A stretch of 64,000 nucleotides of DNA from CAVOAK01 sp963664465 (GTDB lineage Bacteria > Pseudomonadota > Alphaproteobacteria > UBA8366 > CAVOAK01). This document shows, piece by piece, positions 42,854 through 51,024 of the stretch. Made by a program: the position numbers and the translations under genes. The DNA is taken from contig CAXXSU010000001.1 of NCBI GenBank assembly GCA_963664465.2, positions 62,001 to 126,000 of the forward strand. The letters run 5' to 3'. Below the pieces are notes generated by a model. It did not search any database and was not told the DNA's origin. It saw nothing but the letters and a program-made list of their open reading frames with translations. How positions within the stretch are numbered: position 1 is the stretch's first letter; every line of letters begins with the position of its first letter.

Positions 42854-44290
42854 TCAGGATGCTGTTCCGCCGACCGTAAGGCCGTCGATCCGCATGGTCG
42901 GTTGACCCACTCCCACAGGCACACCTTGGCCATTTTTGCCACATGTGCCGATCCCAGGATCGAGGGCCATATCGTTGCCGATCATGGCGACCTTAGTGAG
43001 AACGTCGGGTCCATTGCCGATAAGCGTTGCGCCTTTTACAGGCGCGCCGACTTTACCGCCTTCGATGAGATAGGCCTCGGTACACGTAAACACAAACTTG
43101 CCGCTGGTGATATCGACCTGGCCGCCGCCGAATTGAACCGCATAGAGGCCGTCGGATACAGACGCGATGATCTCCGCAGGGTCCTCCTCACCGTTCAGCA
43201 TGATCGTATTTGTCATACGCGGCATCGGTGCGTGGGCGAAAGATTGGCGCCGGCCATTGCCCGTCGGCTCCATGCCCATTAGTCGGGCGTTCATACGGTC
43301 CTGCATATAGCCCACCAGGATTCCGTCTTCGATCAAGACAGTCCTTTTTGTCGGTGTACCTTCATCATCTACTGTCAACGATCCCCGGCGGTCATCGATC
43401 GTACCGTCATCGATGACGGTCACCCCCGGCGCGGCAACCCGCTTGTCCATCAATCCGGCAAAGGCAGATGTCCTCTTGCGGTTAAAATCGCCCTCAAGCC
43501 CGTGGCCAATCGCTTCGTGCAACAGAATTCCAGGCCAACCCGCTCCAAGCACGACCTGCATTTCGCCCGCGGGCGCCGGCACTGATTCGAGGTTTATGAA
43601 GGCTTGCTGCAGCGCTTTGTCGACATACTCGCGCCAGTTCTTTGGATCCAAAAAAGCCCCATAGTCGGTCCGCCCGCCTGCGCCATAGCTGCCGCTTTCC
43701 ATGCGGTCACCCTGCGCGGCGACAACCGAAACGTTGAGTCTGACAAGCGGACGTATATCGGCGACACGGTAGCCGTCGGCGCGAAGGATCTGTACGGCCT
43801 GCCATTCGCCGGAAAGCGATGCCATCACTTGTTGAACGCGCCCGTCTTTGGCGCGTGCATATTCGTCGATCTCCGTCAGCAATGAGACCTTGGCCTCAAA
43901 GTCCGTCTGACCAAGTGGATTCTCCTCCGTGTAGAGGCTTCGGTTGGTGCCGGTTGGCTCCTCCGCCAACGATCCGCTTCGGCCGGTACGGACCGATTTG
44001 ACCGTCTCCGCCGCTCGCCGCAGGGCTGCTTCGCTCAACTCAGCTGCGTGTGCGTAACCTGTCGCCTCACCGGAATTCGCGCGGAGGCCGAATCCTTGCG
44101 CCGTATCGAAACTCGCGCTGCGGATGCGACCATCGTCAAAGGCCACGCTTTCTGATTGGCGGTACTCGAGAAAGAGTTCGCCATCGTCGGCACCATTGAG
44201 CGCGTCGTCGACAATTGATTCGGTGCGCGCGCGATCTAGGCCCGCGCGTTCAAAAAATAGTTGGTCGGTAGTGCGCAGGTCGGCCATCAT
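42854..44290 (-). CDS. tldD: metalloprotease TldD
   Basis: TldD is the catalytic half of the TldD/TldE protease. The 478-residue protein has LLHEAIGHGLEGDF, where HEAIGH (an HExxxH form) plus a later Cys bind the zinc, and RRQSFAHAPMPRMTNTIML, EDPAEIIASVSDGLYAVQFG and KFVFTCTEAYLIEGGKVGAP. All are diagnostic. Its partner pmbA is 8 kb away on the same strand. No peptide substrate gene is evident nearby. The start may be either of two adjacent ATGs. Confidence 0.95.
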   Translation of the reverse strand: MMADLRTTDQLFFERAGLDRARTESIVDDALNGADDGELFLEYRQSESVAFDDGRIRSASFDTAQGFGLRANSGEATGYAHAAELSEAALRRAAETVKSVRTGRSGSLAEEPTGTNRSLYTEENPLGQTDFEAKVSLLTEIDEYARAKDGRVQQVMASLSGEWQAVQILRADGYRVADIRPLVRLNVSVVAAQGDRMESGSYGAGGRTDYGAFLDPKNWREYVDKALQQAFINLESVPAPAGEMQVVLGAGWPGILLHEAIGHGLEGDFNRKRTSAFAGLMDKRVAAPGVTVIDDGTIDDRRGSLTVDDEGTPTKRTVLIEDGILVGYMQDRMNARLMGMEPTGNGRRQSFAHAPMPRMTNTIMLNGEEDPAEIIASVSDGLYAVQFGGGQVDITSGKFVFTCTEAYLIEGGKVGAPVKGATLIGNGPDVLTKVAMIGNDMALDPGIGTCGKNGQGVPVGVGQPTMRIDGLTVGGTAS

Positions 44291-44816
44291 AAACCCCTGT
44301 TTCAGCTATCCCCGGGTCGCGGAAGCCAGCTTAACCCCGGCATCCACTCGATCTTCATACTTCTAAGCCAGTTCCGCGAACGCGGCGCCAGTCTAATAAC
44401 TGCCCATGGCAAGTACCAATTAATAATGGAGCAGGGACACCTAAAGTCACCCATGCGCCTCAAATAGGCGTTTTGCTGCACCGACATAGCGACATCGTGT
44501 CACGGCGACAGCACAAGCATTCGGCTCACGTAATATGCCCGTTGAGTGATGACGTTTCGTGGAGTGATGACGTTTCGTGGAGTAATGACGTTTCGTGGCT
44601 CTTTTAACGAGCGATTCAGAGGCAGGTGCTGACTTCTCTGCGCTTGTGTGGCGCAGATTCATCGAAGGTGCTATTAGGTAGCGCCGGAGCGGCCGGAAGC
44701 GGACGTAGACTGGCTTGAATATGGGCCCGGGATGTGAGCCGAAATCCGGTCGGCAGAGTGGCTCGCTCCCAAACGAGATTGTCGATTCGGGTACGCCGCG
44801 CAGAGGGAAGGGAAGC
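44291..44816. other. 526-bp intergenic region upstream of the cytochrome oxidase operon
   Basis: This is the longest gene-free stretch outside the IS element. It contains the promoters for tldD (minus strand) and coxB (plus strand), and three tandem 18-bp repeats. Reading frames in it are poorly coding and overlap the repeats. I could not identify a definite promoter for coxB by eye. Confidence 0.6.
44544..44597 (+). repeat. three tandem copies of an 18-bp repeat
   Basis: The unit GAGTGATGACGTTTCGTG occurs at 44544-44561 and 44562-44579, and with one change (TGATGA to TAATGA) at 44580-44597, with no spacer between copies. The copies lie 220-270 bp upstream of coxB. An 18-bp period places each copy on nearly the same face of the helix only every second copy. 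Repeated regulator sites or simple slippage are both possible. Confidence 0.85.
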
Positions 44817-45656
44817 ATGCCCTTTAAGTCTACTTTTGCCGTACTGTCGTCTGCTTGGCTGGCGCTGATAACGTTCCCGGCGTTCGCCGCCGAACCTGTG
44901 CCTTGGCAATTAGGATTTCAGGCAGCCGCCTCTTCGAGCATGCAGGCAATTGACAGCTTTCATAACCTATTACTGGTCATATCAGCTGCAATTGTCGTCC
45001 TTGTCATTGGGCTGCTTCTATATGTGATTTGGCGCTTTTCCGAGAAGCGCAACCCGACACCATCACAGACCACCCACAACACAGTGCTCGAAGTTGCGTG
45101 GACGACGGTCCCGATCATACTTCTCGTCATCATAGCCATCCCCTCGTTCAAACTATTGTTTTTCTCGGATCGTATTGAGACTGCGGACCTGACGCTAAAG
45201 GCGATCGGACGCCAATGGTATTGGACTTACGAGTATCCAGACCACGGAAACTTCACGTTCGACGCGAATATGATTCAGACAAAGGACCTGCAGGGAGACC
45301 AGAGGCGTCTGATGGAAACCGACAATCGCGTCGTCCTGCCGGTCGGCAAGAACATCCGGCTGCTTTTTACCGCAAGCGACGTGCTTCATAGCTGGGCGGT
45401 GCCGGCATTCGGTGTGAAGTTAGATGCGGTTCCAGGCAGACTCAACGAAACCTGGGTCCGCGTGGAAAAAGAGGGAGTCTATTATGGATTCTGCTCAGAG
45501 CTTTGCGGCGTCAACCATTCCTTTATGCCAATTGCTGTAGAGGTGGTCAGCCAAGAGCGATTTGAGGCCTGGGTCAAAGAGGCCCAAACAAAGTTTGCGC
45601 GCGCGGGAGCGCCTGACGCATCGCTGGCGCTCGCGCAACGCGCGGTCGCCCGGTAA
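44817..45656 (+). CDS. ctaC: cytochrome c oxidase subunit II
   Basis: Subunit II carries the CuA centre that accepts electrons from cytochrome c on the periplasmic side. The 279-residue precursor has a signal peptide (cleaved near residue 24, AFAAEP), two membrane helices (about 47-68 and 90-110), IGRQWYWTYEYPD, VLHSWAVPAFGVKLDAVPGR and the CuA site CSELCGVNHSFMPI. All ligands (two Cys, two His, Glu, Met) are present. GGGAAGGGAA precedes the ATG at 44817. It is the first gene of the oxidase operon. Confidence 0.97.
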   Translation: MPFKSTFAVLSSAWLALITFPAFAAEPVPWQLGFQAAASSSMQAIDSFHNLLLVISAAIVVLVIGLLLYVIWRFSEKRNPTPSQTTHNTVLEVAWTTVPIILLVIIAIPSFKLLFFSDRIETADLTLKAIGRQWYWTYEYPDHGNFTFDANMIQTKDLQGDQRRLMETDNRVVLPVGKNIRLLFTASDVLHSWAVPAFGVKLDAVPGRLNETWVRVEKEGVYYGFCSELCGVNHSFMPIAVEVVSQERFEAWVKEAQTKFARAGAPDASLALAQRAVAR

Positions 45657-45685
45657 CAAACGACAGCCGACCGGAAGATTCGAAC

Positions 45686-47296
45686 ATGGCTCAACAGGAA
45701 GCGACCTTCGCGCACGACGAACACGTCCCCATAGGCTGGCGTCGCTACCTCTTTTCGACGAACCACCGCGACATTGGCACTATGTATCTGTTTTTTGCCG
45801 TCGTCGCCGGCATCGTCGGTGGCGCGTTCTCGGGATACATGCGGCTCGAACTTCTCGAACCAGGTGTCCAGTACATGACACTGGCGGACGGTTCGCCCGA
45901 TGGTCATATCTGGAACGTGTTTATTACTGCGCACGGTCTGATCATGGTGTTCTTCATGGTTATGCCAGCCCTCATCGGCGGCTTCGGCAATTGGTTTGTG
46001 CCGCTGATGATCGGTACGCCCGATATGGCCTTTCCGCGCATGAACAACATCAGTTTTTGGTTGTTGGTGCCGGCGCTGCTGTTGCTTGTCGGTTCCGCGG
46101 TTATCGGCGGCGGCGCAGGAACCGGCTGGACCATCTATCCGCCGCTTTCAGGGATTGTCGGCCATCCGAACGCAGCGGTCGACATGGCGATTTTCAGTCT
46201 ACATCTGGCTGGGGCGTCCTCAGTCCTCGGTGCTATCAACTTCATTACGACGATCTTCAACATGCGGGCGCCGGGCATGACGATGCATCGCATGCCGCTA
46301 TTCGCGTGGGCGATCTTGGTTACCGCATTCCTTCTATTGCTTGCGATTCCCGTGCTCGGTGGAGCGATTACCATGCTGCTGACCGATCGTAATTTCGGCA
46401 CCAGCTTCTTTGTGGCCGAAGGCGGTGGCGATCCGGTGTTGTTCCAGCATCTGTTCTGGTTCTTCGGACACCCGGAAGTCTACATCATGATCCTGCCGGC
46501 TTTCGGCATTATCAGCCACATCGTTTCGACCTTCGCGCGTAAGCCGATCTTCGGCTATCTAGGGATGGCCTATGCGATGGTTGCGATTGGCTTCGTCGGC
46601 TTCATCGTTTGGGCTCACCACATGTATACTGTCGGACTCAACGTTGAAACCCGTGCCTATTTTACCGCTGCGACGATGGTTATTGCCGTCCCAACGGGCA
46701 TCAAGATTTTCAGTTGGATCGCAACGATGTGGGGCGGCTCGCTCAGGCTCGTAACACCGATGCTATGGGCAATCGGCTTCATTTTTCTGTTCACCGTTGG
46801 CGGCGTGACTGGAGTCGTGCTTTCGAATGCTGGCATGGATATCGCGCTTCACGATACCTACTACGTCGTTGCGCACTTCCACTATGTGCTGTCGGTGGGC
46901 GCGGTCTTTGCGATCTTTGCGGGAATTTACTATTGGATTGGCAAGATGAGTGGGCGGCAATACCCGGAATGGGCGGGAAAGCTGCATTTCTGGACCACAT
47001 TCATCGGTGTAAATCTGACTTTCTTTCCCCAGCATTTCCTCGGGCTCGCCGGCATGCCGCGCCGTTACATCGACTATCCCGACGCATATTCCGGTTGGAA
47101 CTATGTATCGTCGATCGGTGCATTTATCTCGCTCGCGTCGAGCGTGTTCTTCATCTTCGTTATGATCTATACGCTAAAGGCGGGTCGCCGCGTCGACGGC
47201 AACTATTGGGGTGAAGGTGCGACAACCCTCGAATGGAGCGTGAGTTCGCCGCCGCCCTTCCACACATTCAACGATTTGCCGCAGATCAGATCGTGA
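45686..47296 (+). CDS. ctaD: cytochrome c oxidase subunit I (aa3 type)
   Basis: Subunit I holds haem a and the haem a3-CuB site where oxygen is reduced and protons pumped. The 536-residue protein has 12 helices with HGLIMVFFMVMPALIGGFGN (haem a His), WFFGHPEVYIMILPAFGIIS (CuB His and cross-linked Tyr), WAHHMYTVGL, IKIFSWIATMWGG (K channel) and HDTYYVVAHFHYVLSVGA. The Glu in helix VI and the N-terminal GWRRYLFSTNHRDIGTMYL are those of A1-type oxidases. Confidence 0.98.
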   Translation: MAQQEATFAHDEHVPIGWRRYLFSTNHRDIGTMYLFFAVVAGIVGGAFSGYMRLELLEPGVQYMTLADGSPDGHIWNVFITAHGLIMVFFMVMPALIGGFGNWFVPLMIGTPDMAFPRMNNISFWLLVPALLLLVGSAVIGGGAGTGWTIYPPLSGIVGHPNAAVDMAIFSLHLAGASSVLGAINFITTIFNMRAPGMTMHRMPLFAWAILVTAFLLLLAIPVLGGAITMLLTDRNFGTSFFVAEGGGDPVLFQHLFWFFGHPEVYIMILPAFGIISHIVSTFARKPIFGYLGMAYAMVAIGFVGFIVWAHHMYTVGLNVETRAYFTAATMVIAVPTGIKIFSWIATMWGGSLRLVTPMLWAIGFIFLFTVGGVTGVVLSNAGMDIALHDTYYVVAHFHYVLSVGAVFAIFAGIYYWIGKMSGRQYPEWAGKLHFWTTFIGVNLTFFPQHFLGLAGMPRRYIDYPDAYSGWNYVSSIGAFISLASSVFFIFVMIYTLKAGRRVDGNYWGEGATTLEWSVSSPPPFHTFNDLPQIRS

Positions 47297-47339
47297 TAAT
47301 TTATGCCAGCTTTGGACGTTCGAGCTTTGAAGAGTTCAA

Positions 47340-48278
47340 GTGAGCCAGCTAGCGGTTGACACGGCCGATAGCACGGCCGATACGCGGCTCGCGAGGCACG
47401 CTGTGCCGTCGAGCGCCGAAGTGCAGGACTATTTTGCGCTGCTTAAACCGCGCGTGATGTCGCTTGTGGTGTTCACCGGTCTGGCGGGCGTTCTGGTCGC
47501 ACCCGGTGATCTGCATCCGCTCCTGGCCACCGTCGCGGTGATCTGCATCGCCATTGGCGCGGGCGCCGCGGGTGCAATCAACATGTGGTATGACCGAGAC
47601 ATCGACGCGATTATGACACGCACCAGCAACCGACCTCTCCCGGCGGGTCGCATGGTGCCGGGCAACGCCCTTGGCTTTGGCATAGTGCTGGCGGTCGCGT
47701 CAGTTGCCCTAATGGGGCTTGCCATCAATTTGGCAGCGGCGATTCTATTGACTGCGGCGATCGCTTTCTACGTGTTTGTGTACACTGTTTGGCTCAAACG
47801 CCGGACCCCGCACAACATCGTCATCGGTGGTGCCGCCGGCGCATTTCCACCGATGATCGGCTGGGCGGCTGTATCCGGTGGCGTCGGCATTGAGGCCATT
47901 TCCTTATTTGCATTGATTTTCTTTTGGACGCCGCCCCACTTCTGGGCGCTGTCGCTGTACCGCGCCGATGATTACGGCCGGGCAGGAATTCCCATGTTGC
48001 CGGTCGTCGCTGGACCGCGTGAAACAAAGCGGCAGATTTTGATTTACACAATCCTGCTATTGCCGATGAGTACGGTGCCCTACTGGCTTGGCATCGCAGG
48101 GTCAATTTACTTAGCGACGTCGCTGACCCTTGGATTGCTGTTTCTTGCCGCAGCCATCGCGGTGTGGTTCGAAGACGGGGACCGAGCCGCAAAACGGATG
48201 TTCGGGTTTTCGATTTTTTATCTGTTTGCATTGTTCGCTGCCTTAATAGCTGACCGTGCACCAGGCTTGACTGGGTGA
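47340..48278 (+). CDS. ctaB: protohaem IX farnesyltransferase (haem O synthase)
   Basis: CtaB farnesylates haem B to haem O, the precursor of the haem A used by the oxidase. The 312-residue membrane protein has about nine helices and the UbiA-superfamily motifs NMWYDRDIDAIMTRTSNRPL and FFWTPPHFWALSLYRADDYG. Translation starts at a GTG (47340) after GAAGAG. Lying between ctaD and ctaG is normal for alphaproteobacteria. Confidence 0.96.
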   Translation: MSQLAVDTADSTADTRLARHAVPSSAEVQDYFALLKPRVMSLVVFTGLAGVLVAPGDLHPLLATVAVICIAIGAGAAGAINMWYDRDIDAIMTRTSNRPLPAGRMVPGNALGFGIVLAVASVALMGLAINLAAAILLTAAIAFYVFVYTVWLKRRTPHNIVIGGAAGAFPPMIGWAAVSGGVGIEAISLFALIFFWTPPHFWALSLYRADDYGRAGIPMLPVVAGPRETKRQILIYTILLLPMSTVPYWLGIAGSIYLATSLTLGLLFLAAAIAVWFEDGDRAAKRMFGFSIFYLFALFAALIADRAPGLTG

Positions 48279-48287
48279 TCGCTAGCG

Positions 48288-48947
48288 ATGCGAAATATGG
48301 CCAGAGCAAATCGCGGTGAAGGACGTCCCGGTGGGGGCTTCGGCTCGACGCGCAAGATGAGGCGCGGTAACACCAGAATGTTGCTTGCGTTGGTATCGAG
48401 CGCTGGCCTGATGCTTGGCGCGGCCTATGCGGCTGTTCCCCTCTACAACACATTCTGCCGTGTCACGGGCTACGGCGGAACGACGCAGGTTGCCGCAAAA
48501 GAAAGCGATAAGGTGGTCGAACGCGTGATTGCAATTCGTTTCGATGCCAATGTGAATGGCGCGCTGCCTTGGGCATTCCAGCCAATGCAGCGCGAAGTCT
48601 CGCTCAAGGTCGGAGAGAATGCGGTCGCCTTCTACCAGGCGCAAAACCTTGGCAATCGGAAGACTACGGGAACGGCCGTTTTCAACGTGACACCGCAGAA
48701 GGCAGGTCGGTATTTCTCCAAGGTGGAGTGTTTTTGTTTTAGCGAGCAGACGCTTGCACCCGGCGCAAAAGCCGAACTGCCCGTCGCATTTTATGTCGAT
48801 CCGGAGATCACCAGTGACCGCAACCTCGACGATGTAACCGCGATCACGCTTTCCTATACTTTCTACCCGAGCGATTCGCCTTCGGATGAAGAGGAACTCG
48901 CGAGCACGCTTGACGAAACGGCGACTACTGTTAGTGAACTGAACTGA
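48288..48947 (+). CDS. ctaG: cytochrome c oxidase assembly protein CtaG (Cox11)
   Basis: CtaG delivers copper to the CuB site. The 219-residue protein has a basic N-terminus, one membrane anchor (about 31-52), YNTFCRVTGYGGTT with the first conserved Cys, and the copper-binding VECFCFSEQTL. It ends in an acidic tail after TLSYTFYPSD. It starts 9 bp after ctaB. An ATG three codons later (MARANRG) is an alternative start. Confidence 0.95.
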   Translation: MRNMARANRGEGRPGGGFGSTRKMRRGNTRMLLALVSSAGLMLGAAYAAVPLYNTFCRVTGYGGTTQVAAKESDKVVERVIAIRFDANVNGALPWAFQPMQREVSLKVGENAVAFYQAQNLGNRKTTGTAVFNVTPQKAGRYFSKVECFCFSEQTLAPGAKAELPVAFYVDPEITSDRNLDDVTAITLSYTFYPSDSPSDEEELASTLDETATTVSELN

Positions 48948-49002
48948 GCGCACGGAAGAAGACGATGCTGCGAGGGAGTACAGGCGCCGCCGAGGATTTG
49001 GC

Positions 49003-49854
49003 ATGAGCACAGAGATCGAGCACGGCCCCAATCATGACTTTCACATAGTCGATCCGAGCCCGTGGCCTGCCTGCGGGGCGGCTTCCGCGGGTCTTCTGGC
49101 GTTCGGTTTGGTTGTCTTTATGCACCCGGACATATTGGGCGTTGGGCTGGAGGACTTAATCGGCTCGTTGGGACCGGCGCCGTTCATGCCGGGCGCGATG
49201 TTGCTATTGATGACGGTGGCCATGTGGTGGCGTGACGTCACGCGAGAGGCGACCTTCGAAGGTCACCATACGCCGATTGTTCAGCTCGGCATGCGATATG
49301 GAATGGCGCTTTTTATCGTCTCGGAAGTGATGTTTTTTGCCGCCTTCTTTTGGGCATTCTTTAATTCGAGCCTGTTCCCGAAAGAGCAACCCTATGACGT
49401 TCCCGGTGGTGTCTGGCCGCCCGAAGGCATTGAGACGTTCAATGCCTTCGACATACCATTTCTCAACACGCTGATCCTGCTGATGTCAGGGGTCACGGTG
49501 ACTTGGGCGCACCATGCGATGCGTGAAGATCACCATCAGGAGACGCTGAAGGCATTGGGCCTGACGGTATTTCTCGGCGTCCTCTTTACGTCGCTCCAAG
49601 CTTTTGAATATGCACATTCCGGCTTTGGGTTTACCGATGGAATCTACGCATCAACATTCTTCATGGCGACAGGATTTCACGGCTTTCACGTGATCGTCGG
49701 AACGACCTTCCTCGCCGTATGCTGGTACCGTGCTGCCAATCATCATTTCAAGCCGGATCACCATTTTGGCTTCGAGGCGGCAGCCTGGTACTGGCATTTT
49801 GTAGATGTGGTTTGGCTATTTCTCTTCATATGCATCTACTGGCTCGGCAGCTAG
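49003..49854 (+). CDS. ctaE: cytochrome c oxidase subunit III
   Basis: Subunit III stabilises the oxidase during turnover. The 283-residue protein has seven helices, with FHIVDPSPWPACGAASAGLL, MWWRDVTREATFEGHHT, FIVSEVMFFAAFFWAFFNSS, HHAMREDHHQETLKALGLT, and HGFHVIVGTTFLAVCW. A 13-codon reading frame (48963-49004) ends in a four-base overlap with its ATG and could couple translation, but it may be chance. Confidence 0.97.
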   Translation: MSTEIEHGPNHDFHIVDPSPWPACGAASAGLLAFGLVVFMHPDILGVGLEDLIGSLGPAPFMPGAMLLLMTVAMWWRDVTREATFEGHHTPIVQLGMRYGMALFIVSEVMFFAAFFWAFFNSSLFPKEQPYDVPGGVWPPEGIETFNAFDIPFLNTLILLMSGVTVTWAHHAMREDHHQETLKALGLTVFLGVLFTSLQAFEYAHSGFGFTDGIYASTFFMATGFHGFHVIVGTTFLAVCWYRAANHHFKPDHHFGFEAAAWYWHFVDVVWLFLFICIYWLGS

Positions 49855-49910
49855 CGAGCGAACGCATCGACGCAGTTGGCGGGCCGCAGCGCGTGGCGTC
49901 GGGTTAGGAA

Positions 49911-50288
49911 ATGTCTGACGGCCTGCGCCATACGTCACCCTGGTCGGCCGGGTTGCGCTGTCAGTGTCCGCGCTGTGGTGAAGGCGCCCTGTTCGCCGGT
50001 TTCCTTGAGCTCATGGATCGATGTCGAGTCTGCGGCCTCGATTTGAGCGCCGCCGATAGTGGTGATGGCCCTGCTGTATTCGTCATCTTCATCGTCGGAC
50101 CCATCGCGACCGGCCTTGCGCTTTTCGCCGAAGCGGTGTTTGCCCCGCCATATTGGCTTCATGTCATGATTTGGCCGCCGCTGATCTTGGTCGGCGTAGT
50201 TGCGCTGCTCCGGCCATTTAAGGCGACTTTGATCGCCTTGCAATTCAGATACAAAGCAAGCGAAGGCGGCCGAAATCCGCTTGAATAA
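49911..50288 (+). CDS. DUF983 family protein
   Basis: The 125-residue protein has a zinc-ribbon-like N-terminus (CQCPRCGEGALFAGF, then CRVCGLDL) and two membrane helices (about 55-76 and 82-99). DUF983 proteins sit in alphaproteobacterial cytochrome oxidase operons, between subunit III and SURF1 as here. They are presumed to help assembly, but this is not proven. Confidence 0.9.
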   Translation: MSDGLRHTSPWSAGLRCQCPRCGEGALFAGFLELMDRCRVCGLDLSAADSGDGPAVFVIFIVGPIATGLALFAEAVFAPPYWLHVMIWPPLILVGVVALLRPFKATLIALQFRYKASEGGRNPLE

Positions 50289-50316
50289 CGCAGCGAAAAC
50301 GTGAGGCGCGGATTCG

Positions 50317-51015
50317 ATGACATTGCGCCCGACGGCCTGGTCCACGCTTTCCACGTTTGCAGCACTCATCGTTTTGCTGCTACTCGGAACCTGGCAGCTC
50401 AACCGGCTCGCCTGGAAAGAAGATGTTATCGAACGCCTCGAGTCGAGACTGTCGGCAACACCGATTATGCTGCCGACGGCGTCGTTCAATCCCGAACAGT
50501 TTGAATTCCGCCGTGTCAGCGTGACAGGCGAATTCCTGCACGACCTAGAGTTCTTTTTGTTGAATCGCGTGCGCAACGGCGTTGTCGGCGGCCACATCAT
50601 CACACCGCTGCGACGGTTGGAAGACACCCGTCTTATTCTGGTCGATCGCGGATGGGTGCCGCTCGATCGTCGTGATCCGGCCAGTAGACCTGAGGGTCAG
50701 GTCTCCGGAGTCATAACGATCGATGCAATCGTCCGGACGACACCTGACAGGGGCTGGTTTGTACCCGGTAATCGATCCGCGATGAACGAATGGTATTTTA
50801 TGGATCCGGCGGCAATGGCAGGGTCTGCAGGGATAGTGGTTCCCGAAAAATATTACTTGGCGCTGGTTGAACACGCGACACCGGGCGACTATCCAGTCGG
50901 CCGGGGCGCACAATTTTTCATCCGCAACGACCACCTCGGTTATGCGATCACCTGGTACGCGCTGGCGGTTGTCCTGCTCATCGTCTATGCCGTCCATGCT
51001 TGGAAGAGGAGGTAG
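50317..51015 (+). CDS. SURF1 family oxidase assembly protein
   Basis: SURF1 aids haem A insertion into subunit I. The 232-residue protein has an N-terminal and a C-terminal membrane helix (about 10-28 and 207-226) around a periplasmic domain with FEFRRVSVTGEFLHDLEFFL, ILVDRGWVPLDRRDP and HLGYAITWYALA. It is the last clear oxidase-related gene of the operon and is followed within 9 bp by the M32 carboxypeptidase. Confidence 0.94.
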   Translation: MTLRPTAWSTLSTFAALIVLLLLGTWQLNRLAWKEDVIERLESRLSATPIMLPTASFNPEQFEFRRVSVTGEFLHDLEFFLLNRVRNGVVGGHIITPLRRLEDTRLILVDRGWVPLDRRDPASRPEGQVSGVITIDAIVRTTPDRGWFVPGNRSAMNEWYFMDPAAMAGSAGIVVPEKYYLALVEHATPGDYPVGRGAQFFIRNDHLGYAITWYALAVVLLIVYAVHAWKRR

Positions 51016-51024
51016 GGGAGACTT

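Noticed and set aside
44544..44597. Tandem repeats as a CRISPR array
   Set aside because: The copies are only 18 bp, have no spacers between them, and no cas gene is near.
44447..44818. 123-codon minus-strand frame covering the 18-bp repeats (with RHHSTK repeats)
   Set aside because: The repetitive protein is a direct result of the DNA repeat length being a multiple of three; there is no ribosome site and it overlaps the ctaC leader.
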